From JALZEG01 sp036258555 (lineage in GTDB: Bacteria; Actinomycetota; CADDZG01; WHSQ01): a DNA stretch of 64,000 nucleotides. The stretch spans positions 8,037 to 72,036 of the forward strand of contig DATADL010000250.1 of assembly GCA_036258555.1 (NCBI GenBank). The letters run 5' to 3'. The first letter of the stretch is position 1. Every line of letters begins with the position of its first letter. The translations under genes and the position numbers were made by a program. Shown in pieces: positions 7,926-16,830 of this stretch. Under the pieces are notes generated by a model. That model was not told the DNA's origin. It searched no databases and worked only from the letters and a program-made list of their open reading frames with translations.

Positions 7926-9305
7926 TCAAGTCGACACGAACTTCGGATAGGCGCCGGCCTGGTAGATCTGGCGCAGGTTGAGCCCGATGCGATGGCTCGT
8001 CTGCCGGATGTACTCGAGCGACGAGCGCGTCTGGGGGTCCGGAGCGGCGGCGACGAGCCGCGCGATGCGCGCCGTCAGCTCCTCCCAGCGCGTGAGCATG
8101 GTCCGGATGTCGCCCAGCTTGGCGTCGAGCGGGTTCGCCAGCAGCGCCTGGTCACCTTCCGGGATGAAGTAGCTGGAGCCGACGCTGTATTCGCTCCCCC
8201 GGTCGATCGGCAGCTCGACGAGGACCTCGTTCAGCGGCCGGATGATCATCGTCATCGCCGGGGCGAACGCCATCTGGCTGAGCGCCGTCGCGAAGTGCGG
8301 GTAACGGTCCTGGGACGCGGGGACCGCACGCGCGTACAGGCCTGCGAGCATTAGCAGCAGCACCACGTACGCGTCGTTCGCGGTGTCGAAGAGCTCGCGT
8401 ACGAATCCGTCGCGGATGTCGCCGGAGAGCGGGTTCGTCATCAGCTTGTACGCAGGGTCGAATCCGCGATCGGCGGTCAGGAGCCGCTGATACTCGTAGT
8501 AGATCTCCATGAAGCGGCGGAAGTGGCTGTCGAGGTTCCAGGGATCGCCGAGACCCTCGCCCTGCTTCAGGATCAGGTCCACCGCGGCGAGGGCCGAAGC
8601 GCGGTCCGTCACCGGGAAGACGAAGACGTTGTACTCGACCGGGATCTCGACCTCGGCCGGGTCGGTCACGAAGATGCCGTCGAGCGTGCGGAACGCGTCG
8701 GCGATCGCCTCGTAGAGCTCCTGCACGTTCCCCGCGGCGATCTCCATGTGCTCGTTCCGGTCGGCGTGCAGCCGCGCCGGCAACGTCTTCGGCTCGTCCT
8801 CTTGCTCCAGGCGGAAGCCGGCCGCATCGGGGCAGTCGAAGCACCAGAACGGATCGACGCCGTGCGGGAGGTCCGCGTACGGAGGGCTCTCGCCGCATAC
8901 GAATCGTGCGACCGTTCTCACCGAGAAACGGTTGAAGGCGTACCGCAGCGAGATCGGCACGAGGTCGCCCTCGCTCGCCTCCCGAGCGAGGGTCGCCGCG
9001 CTGAAGTACGGCGACTGCAGGCCCTCCTTGCCGATGTTCTCGCGGTTGAAGTGAGGCGGGGCGCCGATCGCGGTGAGCATCTCGTTGACGAACGAGAGGT
9101 GCTCCATCTCTTGGCGGGCGATCATGAACAGCGTCGAGGACCAGCGCCGGACGTGCTCGTACTGGGCGGGCGTGCACTTTCCGGGCATGGGATCGCGCCG
9201 CAGAGAGAACCCGGCGTACAGGTACTGGACCATCAGCTGGTGCTCGACGTCGCCTGCGTCCATGAGAGCGTCGACGAGCTGCTCCCGCGTCCGGATCGGA
9301 TCCAT
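7926..9305 (-). CDS. ferritin-like protein of the VioB/RebD (iminophenyl-pyruvate dimer synthase) type
   Basis: 459 aa. Early residues show the ferritin-like fold signature: Glu21-His22 on helix 1 and the ExxH motif Glu66/His69 in RQEMEHLSF on helix 2, both potential diiron or haem-site ligands. Known relatives (ferritin-like domain of VioB, RebD, StaD) couple two indole-3-pyruvate imine units. The gene follows the 902-aa relative by 20 nt and precedes an unknown gene by 10 nt. No tryptophan oxidase (VioA/RebO) lies nearby, so the substrate is probably not the violacein/rebeccamycin intermediate. ATG 9305 is preceded by GAAGGGAG. Confidence 0.8.
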   Translation of the reverse strand: MDPIRTREQLVDALMDAGDVEHQLMVQYLYAGFSLRRDPMPGKCTPAQYEHVRRWSSTLFMIARQEMEHLSFVNEMLTAIGAPPHFNRENIGKEGLQSPYFSAATLAREASEGDLVPISLRYAFNRFSVRTVARFVCGESPPYADLPHGVDPFWCFDCPDAAGFRLEQEDEPKTLPARLHADRNEHMEIAAGNVQELYEAIADAFRTLDGIFVTDPAEVEIPVEYNVFVFPVTDRASALAAVDLILKQGEGLGDPWNLDSHFRRFMEIYYEYQRLLTADRGFDPAYKLMTNPLSGDIRDGFVRELFDTANDAYVVLLLMLAGLYARAVPASQDRYPHFATALSQMAFAPAMTMIIRPLNEVLVELPIDRGSEYSVGSSYFIPEGDQALLANPLDAKLGDIRTMLTRWEELTARIARLVAAAPDPQTRSSLEYIRQTSHRIGLNLRQIYQAGAYPKFVST

Positions 9306-9325
9306 CGTTCTCCCTTCTTCGGGGC

Positions 9326-12034
9326 CTAGAGAGCGGGGACGGGCAGGCCCTTGTGCTCTAGCGGCTTGCGCCGCAGGGCCGGGCTCGACGGGGGTGGCGA
9401 CGGAGCGGCCAGGGCCGGCGGACGCTCGAAGGAAGGTCCGGCCGTCGCGTCCGACCCCGGCGCGAGCGGCGTCTGCATCAGCCCCTTTGCGGCTACCTCG
9501 AGAGAGAACATCAGCTCGATGGCCGCGGTCAGCTTCGTGTCCGGGTCGGTGTTGAACGCGTCGTGGAGGCTCGCCAGCAGGTCCCAGTACATGGCGTTGA
9601 AACGCTGCGCCAGGTTGTAGACGTAGGAGCCCTCGACGAGCGCGGCCGTCGACGGGTTGTCGGCCATGGGCCACACGCCGTCGGGGTCGAAGTGGATCGG
9701 CGCCCCGCTGAAGTCGTAGCCCCCCGGCTTCACGACGAGCTCGCGTCCGCGGACGATCTCCTCGAACTTGTAGTAGTGCGCGAGCTCTCCCTCCGTGTCG
9801 TCCGGATCCGTAGCAGAGCTGCCCTCGCCCTGCTCGACGATCTCGTCGATCGCCTGGAACGCCGTCTCGAGGTCGTGGACGACGACGATCTCGCCCGGCC
9901 CCCTCCACTTCGTCAGCTGGGGCGACTGGGCGACGAACAGGTCGCCTCGTCCCGCAAGGCGCTCGAACCCTCTGCGGATCTCGTCGTAGAACCAGCCGAT
10001 CGTGAGCCGGTGGTGCTCGAGCGGGTCGATCGTCTCGTCCGGCTCCTCGATCGCCATGAAGACGTCGCGGATGTGCTCGATCGACGCCTTCTTCAGCGAG
10101 ACGGTGAGGTGGGGACGGAGCCCGCCCGGCAGCCGCCCCGGGTACGAGGGGACGAAGTCGCGGTGGCCGATCGAGGGGCTCCCGCCGATCGCGTTCAAGA
10201 GGTTGCACGCGAGGGCCATGTGGAGCATCTCCTCCACGACGACGCCCTGGATGATGCGGGCGACGCGGCGGTTGTGCCCGTCCTTGATCGAGAACAGCGA
10301 CGTGAGGTACGTCGGGATCGTCGCGTGCTCGAGCTCGATCGCGTGCTGCAGCGCGCGCTTCAGGTCGTCGACCGTGTCGATCCGCATGTAGATCGGGTTG
10401 GCGAGCCACTGCTGGATCGCGGTCCGCTTCGCGGTCGAGAGGTCGCGCGTGACCGGCATGTAGTTGGGATGGGTCGCGGGAAGGCCGAACACGACCTGCA
10501 AGGACAGCAGGTGCTCGAGGCAGCTCTCGTAGCTCGTCAGGTCGAGCACACGCGCCATCACGGGGTACAGCCGTGCGTACTGGTAGAAGACCGGCTCGAC
10601 GTGGTCGATCCACGTAGGTGCACCACCGGTGGCGAAGCCGCTCCACAACAGCACGCTGAGGACGTTCGTGGTCTCGGGCGCGAAGGCGCTCAGGTCCGCG
10701 CCCCGCCAGTCGTAACGCACGCCGTACACCTGGCCGTCGATGTACTTGCGCGGGTTCCCGGGGTCCGCCCCGACAAGCTCGACCTCCGCCGTCCCGTCCG
10801 GCCCCGTCGTCACGCTCGGGGGGAAGGCGACGGCGCCCGCGGGCTTGCCGACCTCGGGTCCCGGCACTGCCCCCTGCTGGACCTGTCCCTCCATCGCGGA
10901 GTTGTCCACGACGAGGTCGATCACCTGACCGGACGCGGGCGCGCCGAACGCGCGGGCGTACAGCGTCGTGGTCTGCGGCGCGCCCGGGTCGAGCCGGAAG
11001 ACGAAGTCGTCGGCCTGCACCCAGGACCCGAGCGCGTCCTCTTCGAGGACGGGCTTCCCGCCCGACACGACCGCGAGACGCGTCGTCGTCGCGATCTGCA
11101 GCTGTTCCGCCGTCAGGCGGAACGCCTGGATGCCCGCGTCCTGATACCAGCTGCGGCGCAGGTAGTCGACGGTCCCGATCGGAACGGGGGGACCGTCCGT
11201 CGGGAGCAGCGCGACCTCGAGCAGGCCGACGTCCGCCTGGCTCCCGCCCGGTCCGGTCGTCGGGAGGCTGTTGGCGAGGTCGACGAACAGGACGCCGTCG
11301 GCGATGGTCGCAATCGCGAAGTTGAAGGGCGTCTTCGGACGGGGCCGCAGACGCCTGCCGGCGACGAAGTGGTGGGGCTCGCCGTCGACGTACGGGCCGA
11401 TCGCGCCGGAGACCCTCCCGAGCGTGAACGTGGACGAGGTCCGGTCGTCGTCGAAGCCGTCGACGGTGAACTTGATGCTCAGCGTGTCCGGCCGCCCGAG
11501 GGCGTCGAGGAAGCGCGACGAGATCGTCGCCGGCCACTGCACCGACTGCAGCACCGACTGGTACGTGGCGCTGAAGAACGAGTCGGGCTGCCCCGCGGGG
11601 AAGCGGGTCCAGATGTCACCGAAGGCCGCCGGCTCGAAGGCGCCCGAGAACCCGTTCCCGGCGGCGGCCGAGCCGACGACGACCTCGAGTCCCCAGATCT
11701 GGGAGACCATCTGCTGCTCGGGGTCGAGGTCCACGAGCTTTGCCGACACCTGGTCGTCGGCAGCCGCGAAGCCCGCTCCGACCAGGGGGTCCGATTGGGG
11801 GTCGTCGCAGTAGGACCCGTCGGCGTAGCAGACGCTGGTGACCGCGCAGTCGAAGAACCTCCACGCGCCCGTCCCCTGCGGGTTCCACCAGCCGTTCGTC
11901 GCGCCGGCGCCGGGCCGGTGCCACGACGGCACGTATCTCGCCACGTCGAAGTGGGACGGGTCGTTGTTCACGGTCGACATGTCCGCCTGGAAGCTGCCGA
12001 AGAAGTGCATGCGCGGCCAGCCGAGATACGCCAT
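9326..12034 (-). CDS. large VioB/RebD-like protein with C-terminal ferritin-like domain
   Basis: 902 aa, close to the length of VioB/RebD (about 1,000). Residues 1-550 form the large N-terminal beta-rich region (begins MAYLGWPRMHFFGSF). The ferritin-like domain lies at about 555-800, with helix 1 motif IELEH (Glu569, His570) and helix 2 motif EEMLHM (Glu602, His605). The last 60 residues are a Pro/Ala-rich tail. Known relatives are chromopyrrolate/IPA-imine dimer synthases. It is the first gene of an operon with the 459-aa relative and the 309-aa unknown. The full N-terminal region makes this the best candidate catalytic protein of the set; the reaction is unknown. Confidence 0.82.
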   Translation of the reverse strand: MAYLGWPRMHFFGSFQADMSTVNNDPSHFDVARYVPSWHRPGAGATNGWWNPQGTGAWRFFDCAVTSVCYADGSYCDDPQSDPLVGAGFAAADDQVSAKLVDLDPEQQMVSQIWGLEVVVGSAAAGNGFSGAFEPAAFGDIWTRFPAGQPDSFFSATYQSVLQSVQWPATISSRFLDALGRPDTLSIKFTVDGFDDDRTSSTFTLGRVSGAIGPYVDGEPHHFVAGRRLRPRPKTPFNFAIATIADGVLFVDLANSLPTTGPGGSQADVGLLEVALLPTDGPPVPIGTVDYLRRSWYQDAGIQAFRLTAEQLQIATTTRLAVVSGGKPVLEEDALGSWVQADDFVFRLDPGAPQTTTLYARAFGAPASGQVIDLVVDNSAMEGQVQQGAVPGPEVGKPAGAVAFPPSVTTGPDGTAEVELVGADPGNPRKYIDGQVYGVRYDWRGADLSAFAPETTNVLSVLLWSGFATGGAPTWIDHVEPVFYQYARLYPVMARVLDLTSYESCLEHLLSLQVVFGLPATHPNYMPVTRDLSTAKRTAIQQWLANPIYMRIDTVDDLKRALQHAIELEHATIPTYLTSLFSIKDGHNRRVARIIQGVVVEEMLHMALACNLLNAIGGSPSIGHRDFVPSYPGRLPGGLRPHLTVSLKKASIEHIRDVFMAIEEPDETIDPLEHHRLTIGWFYDEIRRGFERLAGRGDLFVAQSPQLTKWRGPGEIVVVHDLETAFQAIDEIVEQGEGSSATDPDDTEGELAHYYKFEEIVRGRELVVKPGGYDFSGAPIHFDPDGVWPMADNPSTAALVEGSYVYNLAQRFNAMYWDLLASLHDAFNTDPDTKLTAAIELMFSLEVAAKGLMQTPLAPGSDATAGPSFERPPALAAPSPPPSSPALRRKPLEHKGLPVPAL

Positions 12035-12049
12035 CCCCCGTCCCCTTCC

Positions 12050-12071
12050 GTCACCCGTGTTAACGGGTGAC
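12050..12071 (-). terminator. perfect hairpin after glyA, just upstream of the 902-aa gene
   Basis: GTCACCCGT (12050-12058) pairs perfectly with ACGGGTGAC (12063-12071) around a 4-nt loop. It lies about 55 nt after the glyA stop codon and 15 nt before the next start on the same strand. It may terminate glyA transcripts or act as an operator for the ferritin-like operon. No T-tract follows. Confidence 0.4.
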
Positions 12072-12124
12072 TTTACGCGAGCGCCCCCGAACCTTCAAAA
12101 CGCGGCGCAAGGGCGCGGCGGGGC

Positions 12125-13393
12125 TCAGAGATGCGGGAGTGGGAAGCCGCGCGTGAGCTCGAGGACCTCGCCGCCGACGCTCGAGATCGTCTGCTCGTCG
12201 TCTCGCTCGACGGCCTGGACGACGCGGTCGATCCACGCCGCGATCGACTCCATCTCGGCCTCTTTCATCCCGCGCGTGGTCGCGGCCGCCGTTCCCAGCC
12301 GGAGACCGGACGGGTCGAACGGCTTGCGCGGGTCGAAGGGGACGGTGTTGTAGTTGGTCGTGAGGCGCGCGCGGTCGAGTGCCTGCGCGACCGGCTTTCC
12401 GGGGACGCCCTTGTTCGTGAGGTCGACCAGGATCAGATGGTTGTCGGTGCCCCCCGACACGAGGTCGTAGCCGCGCTGGACCAGCCCCTCGGCGAGCGTT
12501 TGCGCGTTGCGCACGATCTGGTGCGCGTAGGCGCGGAAATCGGGCTGGGCCGCCTCGTGCAGCGCAACCGCGATCGCCGCGGTCGTGTGGTTGTGCGGTC
12601 CGCCCTGCAGCCCCGGGAAGACCGCACGGTCGATCGCCCGCGCGTGCTCCTCCCGGCACATCAACATCGCCCCCCGGGGGCCGCGCAGGGTCTTGTGGGT
12701 GGTAGTCGAGACGACGTCGGCGTGTCCGACCGGCGTGGGGTGGGCGCCTCCGGCGACGAGTCCGGCCACGTGCGCGATGTCGGCGACGAGGACGGCGTCG
12801 ACCTCCGAGGCGACCTCGGCGAAGCCCGCGAAGTCGATCTGCCTCGGTATCGCCGTGCCCCCGCAGAAGATGACCTTCGGGCGTTCCCTCTTCGCGAGGT
12901 CGCGCACCTGGTCGAGGTCGGCGCGGCCGGTGTCCTTCCGGACGTCGTACGCGACGGAGCGGAACCACTTGCCGGTCACCGACACGTTCCAGCCGTGCGT
13001 CAGATGTCCCCCCATCGGAAGCGACATCCCCATCACGGCGTCGCCCGGCTCGAGGAACGCGAGGTAGATCGCGAGGTTCGCGGGAGACCCGGAGTACGGC
13101 TGGACGTTCGCGTGGTCGACGCCGAAGAGGCTCTTCGCGCGCTCGACCGCGAGCGTCTCGACCTCGTCCACGACCTGCTGGCCCTCGTAGTAGCGCTTGC
13201 GCGCGTATCCCTCGGAGTACTTGTTCGTTAGGACGGAGGAATACGCGTCGAGGACCGCGCGCGAGACGTGGTTCTCGGAGGCGATGAGGCAGATGGTCTC
13301 GGACTGCCGGGTGATCTCGCCGCGCAGCAGGTCGGCGACGGCGGGATCGGACTCTGCCACGACCTCGTGGGCCGTCGTCGTTTCGACGTTCAT
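12125..13393 (-). CDS. glyA: serine hydroxymethyltransferase
   Basis: 422 aa, full length. The PLP lysine is Lys234 in the motif STTTHKTLRGPRG, with IASENHVS and NKYSEGYARKRYYEG near the N-terminus. Known role: interconverts serine and glycine, charging tetrahydrofolate with a one-carbon unit. ATG 13393 follows a GAGAGG ribosome site. The 154-base divergent gap with the VOC gene shows no glycine or folate riboswitch that I can recognise. Confidence 0.97.
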   Translation of the reverse strand: MNVETTTAHEVVAESDPAVADLLRGEITRQSETICLIASENHVSRAVLDAYSSVLTNKYSEGYARKRYYEGQQVVDEVETLAVERAKSLFGVDHANVQPYSGSPANLAIYLAFLEPGDAVMGMSLPMGGHLTHGWNVSVTGKWFRSVAYDVRKDTGRADLDQVRDLAKRERPKVIFCGGTAIPRQIDFAGFAEVASEVDAVLVADIAHVAGLVAGGAHPTPVGHADVVSTTTHKTLRGPRGAMLMCREEHARAIDRAVFPGLQGGPHNHTTAAIAVALHEAAQPDFRAYAHQIVRNAQTLAEGLVQRGYDLVSGGTDNHLILVDLTNKGVPGKPVAQALDRARLTTNYNTVPFDPRKPFDPSGLRLGTAAATTRGMKEAEMESIAAWIDRVVQAVERDDEQTISSVGGEVLELTRGFPLPHL

Positions 13394-13547
13394 GCCTCTC
13401 GCCTCCAGACAGCATGGCGGCCGGCCTGAACGACGCGCTCGGGGGCCGCGGGGAAGACCTCAGGGACTGCTCGGAGGCTAGCACCCAGCTCTGCTGTCAC
13501 ACTCGGATGCGCCGCGCCGCCCACCGCCGGTCCACGAGGAGGTATCC

Positions 13548-13937
13548 GTGCCCCCGCAGATCAGATTCGACCACTGTGTCGTCCACGTCTCCGACTGGGA
13601 GCGCTCGAACGCGTTCTACCGCGACGTCGTCGGGGCCGAGGTCGTCGAGACGCCCGGCGGGCAGTGGGCATACCGCTTCGGCGAGCAGCAGCTGAACCTC
13701 CACGGGCCCGGCATCGACGTCGGCTCGAACGTCGCACGCATCCCGGTCGCCCCGGGCAACAGCGACCTCTGCTTCGTGTGGGCGGGTCCGATCGAGGGCG
13801 CAGCCGCGCACCTGCGGGAGCACGGCGTCGAGGTCGAGACGGGCCCGGTCGAGCGCTTCGGCGCCGGCGGGACCGGGACGAGCGTGTACTTCCGCGACCC
13901 CGACGGAAGCCTGCTGGAGTTCATCTCCTACGACTGA
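13548..13937 (+). CDS. VOC (glyoxalase/bleomycin-resistance fold) protein
   Basis: 129 aa, two beta-alpha-beta-beta-beta repeats. Candidate metal ligands are the His of FDHCVVHVSDW at the N-terminus and the Glu of the terminal DPDGSLLEFISYD. The closest named subgroup is the fosfomycin-resistance/glyoxalase-like dioxygenase fold; substrate unknown. GTG 13548 is preceded by GAGGAGG at a good distance. Its end overlaps the convergent SRPBCC gene by 10 nt. Confidence 0.85.
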   Translation: MPPQIRFDHCVVHVSDWERSNAFYRDVVGAEVVETPGGQWAYRFGEQQLNLHGPGIDVGSNVARIPVAPGNSDLCFVWAGPIEGAAAHLREHGVEVETGPVERFGAGGTGTSVYFRDPDGSLLEFISYD

Positions 13938-14383
13938 GGGGGATTCCGGGTCTCGAGGATCTTCTTCAGCGACTTCAGGTCGACCTCGTTCGCGCGGCGC
14001 ATGGCCCGCGCCATCAGCGGGGCGGCCACGCTGCCGAATCCCGAGGGCCGGCCCCGGTTGCGCAGCGTCATCCGCGTGCCGCCCGACGGCTCGTCCGACC
14101 ACGCATACGTCGTCTCCATCGGGAACGGACCCTCCGAGGTCGCCATCACGAAGCGCTCGCCCGGGACCCACTCCTTCACCTCGTAGGTGTACGCGATCGT
14201 GCGGCCCAGAAAACGGGCCACGAACGCGACCCGTGTCCCGACCCCCAACGGCTTCGGCGACCGCCACTCGACGCTCCGGATGTTCCGGTACCACGCGGTC
14301 GCGTTGTCGGGATCGGAGGCGTAGGCCGCGACGCCGGCGCGCGGGCGCTCGATCACGACCTCGGTGAGGACGTCGACGTCCAT
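13928..14383 (-). CDS. SRPBCC-fold protein (polyketide cyclase/START-like)
   Basis: 151 aa with the typical opening of a ligand-binding SRPBCC protein (VVIERPRAGVAAYASDPDN) and a long C-terminal helix. Members bind hydrophobic ligands; this one has no recognisable catalytic motif. ATG 14383 lies 2 nt after the stop of the upstream SRPBCC gene, so it is the third gene of the arsR operon. Confidence 0.85.
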   Translation of the reverse strand: MDVDVLTEVVIERPRAGVAAYASDPDNATAWYRNIRSVEWRSPKPLGVGTRVAFVARFLGRTIAYTYEVKEWVPGERFVMATSEGPFPMETTYAWSDEPSGGTRMTLRNRGRPSGFGSVAAPLMARAMRRANEVDLKSLKKILETRNPPQS

Positions 14384-14385
14384 CG

Positions 14386-14823
14386 TCACCCACCCGGGGC
14401 GTTCGGCCCGGGATCGCGTCCGTCCGCAACCGCTGCGAGACGCGAGGCGTAGTGCTCCCACCCGTAGCGGTGGACCTCGACCTGCTCGTCGGGCAGCCCC
14501 TTGTGCGTGAGACGGACGAGCGTCCCGTCCCCGTCCGGGAAGAGCTCGATCACCACCGTCGTGGAGCCGGGCGCGACCGGCGGCCCCTCCTCCCATCCCC
14601 ACGTGAACGCCACCCGGCGGTTCTCGACGACCTCTACGACACGGCCCGACGCGAAGCCGTCGCCGGTGACGTTGACACGCCACGTCCCGCCCTCGACGAG
14701 CTCGATCTCGGCGTCTGTCCCCTGCCACCGCATCCATCGCTCGGCGTCGGCGAAGTACGAGAACACGGTCGCGGGCGGGGCCCCTACGCGTCGCTCGACG
14801 ACGAGGTCCTCGCCGACGGTCAT
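14386..14823 (-). CDS. SRPBCC/AHSA1-like protein
   Basis: 145 aa of the Aha1/CalC-like SRPBCC group (VERRVGAPPATVFSYFADAERW; FPDGDGTLVRLTHKGLP). ATG 14823 overlaps the ArsR stop codon (ATGA), so translation is coupled to the repressor. Proteins of this pair are commonly encoded with ArsR regulators in actinobacteria; the ligand is unknown. Confidence 0.88.
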   Translation of the reverse strand: MTVGEDLVVERRVGAPPATVFSYFADAERWMRWQGTDAEIELVEGGTWRVNVTGDGFASGRVVEVVENRRVAFTWGWEEGPPVAPGSTTVVIELFPDGDGTLVRLTHKGLPDEQVEVHRYGWEHYASRLAAVADGRDPGPNAPGG

Positions 14824-15131
14824 CGCCTCGTCTCCTCCTCGGCCAGCTGCGCGAGCCTGTCGAGCGAACCGGTCCACATCTTCTCGAGCACCGTACGCAG
14901 GGGGCCGAGGGCGTCGGGGTCGGCCCTGTAGAGGCGCGTCCTGCCCTCGCGCCGGACCGAGACGAAGCCCGCGTCCCGCAGGACGGCGAGGTGCTGCGAT
15001 ACCGCCGGGAAGCTGACGTCGAAGCGGCTCGCGATGTCGCCCGCGGGAAGCTCTCGGTCCCACACGAGGCGGAGTATGGCGCGCCGCCGGGGCTCGGCCA
15101 CGACCTGCAGGGGATCCACCTTTGACGTCAC
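14820..15131 (-). CDS. ArsR-family winged-helix repressor
   Basis: 103 aa, one winged helix: recognition region DIASRFDVSFPAVSQHLAVL followed by the wing VRREGRTRLYRA. It lacks the Cys pair of metal-sensing ArsR proteins, so the signal is probably not arsenite. It starts at GTG 15131, heads an operon with two SRPBCC genes and is divergent from a third. The shared 48-bp gap contains an inverted repeat that is the likely autoregulatory operator. Confidence 0.9.
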   Translation of the reverse strand: MTSKVDPLQVVAEPRRRAILRLVWDRELPAGDIASRFDVSFPAVSQHLAVLRDAGFVSVRREGRTRLYRADPDALGPLRTVLEKMWTGSLDRLAQLAEEETRR

Positions 15132-15147
15132 TCTCCGCTCGTGATAT

Positions 15148-15163
15148 TTAAGTCTCACCTTAA
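15148..15163. promoter_or_regulatory. candidate ArsR operator
   Basis: Inverted repeat TTAAG (15148-15152), 6 nt, CTTAA (15159-15163), in an AT-rich island inside the arsR/SRPBCC divergent gap. AT richness is exceptional in this window. Its position between the two starts fits repression of both transcripts. Confidence 0.6.
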
Positions 15164-15179
15164 TCGAATGGAGGCTCTC

Positions 15180-15608
15180 GTGCCAACGATCCTGCTGCGC
15201 ATGCCCGTCGAGGCCGAACCGAAGGCGATCTACGAGGCGGTGGCCACTGCCGACGGCGTCACCGGGTGGTGGAGCAACCACACCGAAGGTCCTGCGGGAG
15301 TCGGCTCGACGATGAAGGTCGCGTTCCCCGACGCCCCGATGACGTTCGACTTCGACGTCACCGAGGACGTGCCGGGCGAACGCGTCGCCTGGCGCTGCCT
15401 CGCCGGCCCGCCGGAATGGGTGGGGACCGACGTGCGGTTCGACGTCGAGACCGACCGGGACGGGGGCACGAGCGTGCTGTTCGCGCACGACGGCTGGGCC
15501 ACGACCGACGAGTCCTTCCCGTTCATCGCGTACTCGTGGGCGCAGATCCTCCCGCGCCTCAAGAAGCTCTCCGAGACGGGCGAACGCGACCCCTTCTTCA
15601 GCTTCTAG
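15180..15608 (+). CDS. SRPBCC/AHSA1-like protein, divergent from arsR
   Basis: 142 aa, SRPBCC fold (EAKAIYEAV-like opening, GWWSNHTEGP, and a C-terminal helix ending in PFFSF). I chose GTG 15180 because GGAGG at 15170-15174 sits 5 nt upstream; the earlier in-frame ATG 15168 overlaps that site and lies almost on the operator. Probably regulated by the neighbouring ArsR. Its end overlaps tag by 11 nt. Confidence 0.85.
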   Translation: MPTILLRMPVEAEPKAIYEAVATADGVTGWWSNHTEGPAGVGSTMKVAFPDAPMTFDFDVTEDVPGERVAWRCLAGPPEWVGTDVRFDVETDRDGGTSVLFAHDGWATTDESFPFIAYSWAQILPRLKKLSETGERDPFFSF

Positions 15609-16242
15609 AAGGGCGCTCGAAGGCGCGGCGCTCGGCCTCGACCTCGTCGCGCAGGTCGCACGCGTCGAGGTGGTCGTTCACGAGGCCCATCGCCTCCATG
15701 AACGCGTACACGGTCGTGGGCCCGACGAACGACCACCCGCGGCGCTTGAGGTCTTTGCTCATCGCGGTCGACTCCGCGCTCGTCGGGTTCGCCGCGAGCG
15801 TGGGCCAGTCGAGCCGGGAAGGTCGCGCGGCCGCGTCTGGCTCGTACGACCACACGTAGGCGGCGAGGCTGCCGAACTCCTCGACCAGCTCGAGACACCG
15901 CCGCGCGTTGTTGATCGTCGACTCGATCTTGCCGCGGTGGCGGACGATCGACGCGTCGCCGAGAAGGCGGTCGACGCTGCGGACGTTGAAGCGCGCGACC
16001 CTGGCGAAGTCGAACGAGGCGAAGGCGCGGCGGAAGCCCTCCCTCTTGCGAAGGATCGTCAACCAGCTGAGGCCGGACTGGAACCCCTCGAGGCAGAGCT
16101 TCTCGAAGAGCCTGCGGTCGTCCCGAAGTGGCCTGCCCCACTCGCGGTCGTGGTACCGGACGTACAGCGGGTCGGTGCCGCACCACCAGCAGCGCGTGAC
16201 GCCGTCGTCGCCGGCGAGGACGCCCGAGTCGGGGACCTTCAC
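15598..16242 (-). CDS. tag: DNA-3-methyladenine glycosylase I
   Basis: 214 aa. Zinc ligands of E. coli Tag are matched by Cys18 and His31 (RCWWCGTDPLYVRYHDREWG) and the C-terminal His/Cys of NDHLDACDL. FEKLCLEGFQSGLSWLTIL is the family core. Known role: removes 3-methyladenine from alkylated DNA, starting base excision repair. GTG 16242 overlaps the stop of the CGNR gene (GTGA), so the two are co-translated. Confidence 0.95.
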   Translation of the reverse strand: MKVPDSGVLAGDDGVTRCWWCGTDPLYVRYHDREWGRPLRDDRRLFEKLCLEGFQSGLSWLTILRKREGFRRAFASFDFARVARFNVRSVDRLLGDASIVRHRGKIESTINNARRCLELVEEFGSLAAYVWSYEPDAAARPSRLDWPTLAANPTSAESTAMSKDLKRRGWSFVGPTTVYAFMEAMGLVNDHLDACDLRDEVEAERRAFERPSRS

Positions 16243-16805
16243 GGCGCAGTCTTCCGGCGCCGTCCGGCGTAGTGGCGCGCGACGCGCGCCCGGGTCCCGC
16301 ACTGCGTCGAGCACCATCTCTGTGACGGCCGGGTGCTCAGGTAGAACATCCCGCACGACGGCGCCGGGCAGCGGCGCAACCTCTCCGACTCGTCCGCGAC
16401 GAGCTCCATGGCCGAACGCGCATAGCGCGCGAGGACCCTCTCGAGACCTCCGGCCGTCGTGACCGGGCGCAACGCCGCCTCCGCCGGATCGATCTCGAGC
16501 CACTCGGGCGCGCCGCGGCTCACCCGGTTGAGCTCGGCGAGGAGCCGGCGGGGGGGCCTCTCCCCCGCGGCGACGGTCCCGAGGACCTCCCTCACTACGG
16601 CGCGGAGATCCATGAGCTCTCTGCGGCCCTTGCACAGGACCGCGAAGGACCCCTCCGGGAGGAGCTCCGCCTCGAGCCGGGCCCAGCGCGCGTACTCCCC
16701 TTCCGGCGCGAGGAGGTCGTGCTCCTCACCGTCGACGATCGTGACGGTGTCGGCCAGGTCCAGGGCGGGTCCCTGGCCCAGCCACTCCCACGTCACGCGC
16801 AGCAC
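16239..16805 (-). CDS. CGNR zinc-finger (ABATE domain) regulator
   Basis: 188 aa: N-terminal ABATE domain (DLADTV...) and a C-terminal zinc finger with paired Cys in CPAPSC and WCSTQCGTR, followed by the basic RHYAGRRRK tail. The usual CGNR signature is CGTR here. Such proteins are presumed stress-response transcription factors. GTG 16805. An inverted repeat 26 nt upstream is a plausible self-operator. It is co-transcribed with tag, which suggests control of alkylation repair. Confidence 0.85.
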   Translation of the reverse strand: MLRVTWEWLGQGPALDLADTVTIVDGEEHDLLAPEGEYARWARLEAELLPEGSFAVLCKGRRELMDLRAVVREVLGTVAAGERPPRRLLAELNRVSRGAPEWLEIDPAEAALRPVTTAGGLERVLARYARSAMELVADESERLRRCPAPSCGMFYLSTRPSQRWCSTQCGTRARVARHYAGRRRKTAP

Positions 16806-16830
16806 GCGTTCCCTTGCTCCTCTCGACCTG

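Noticed and set aside
6986..12034. A complete violacein or indolocarbazole gene cluster.
   Set aside because: Only VioB/RebD-like proteins are present; no tryptophan oxidase, P450 or monooxygenase partners are found anywhere in the window.
13394..13547. Possible riboswitch upstream of glyA.
   Set aside because: I looked for glycine and tetrahydrofolate aptamer features and saw none that I can defend in the 154-base gap.
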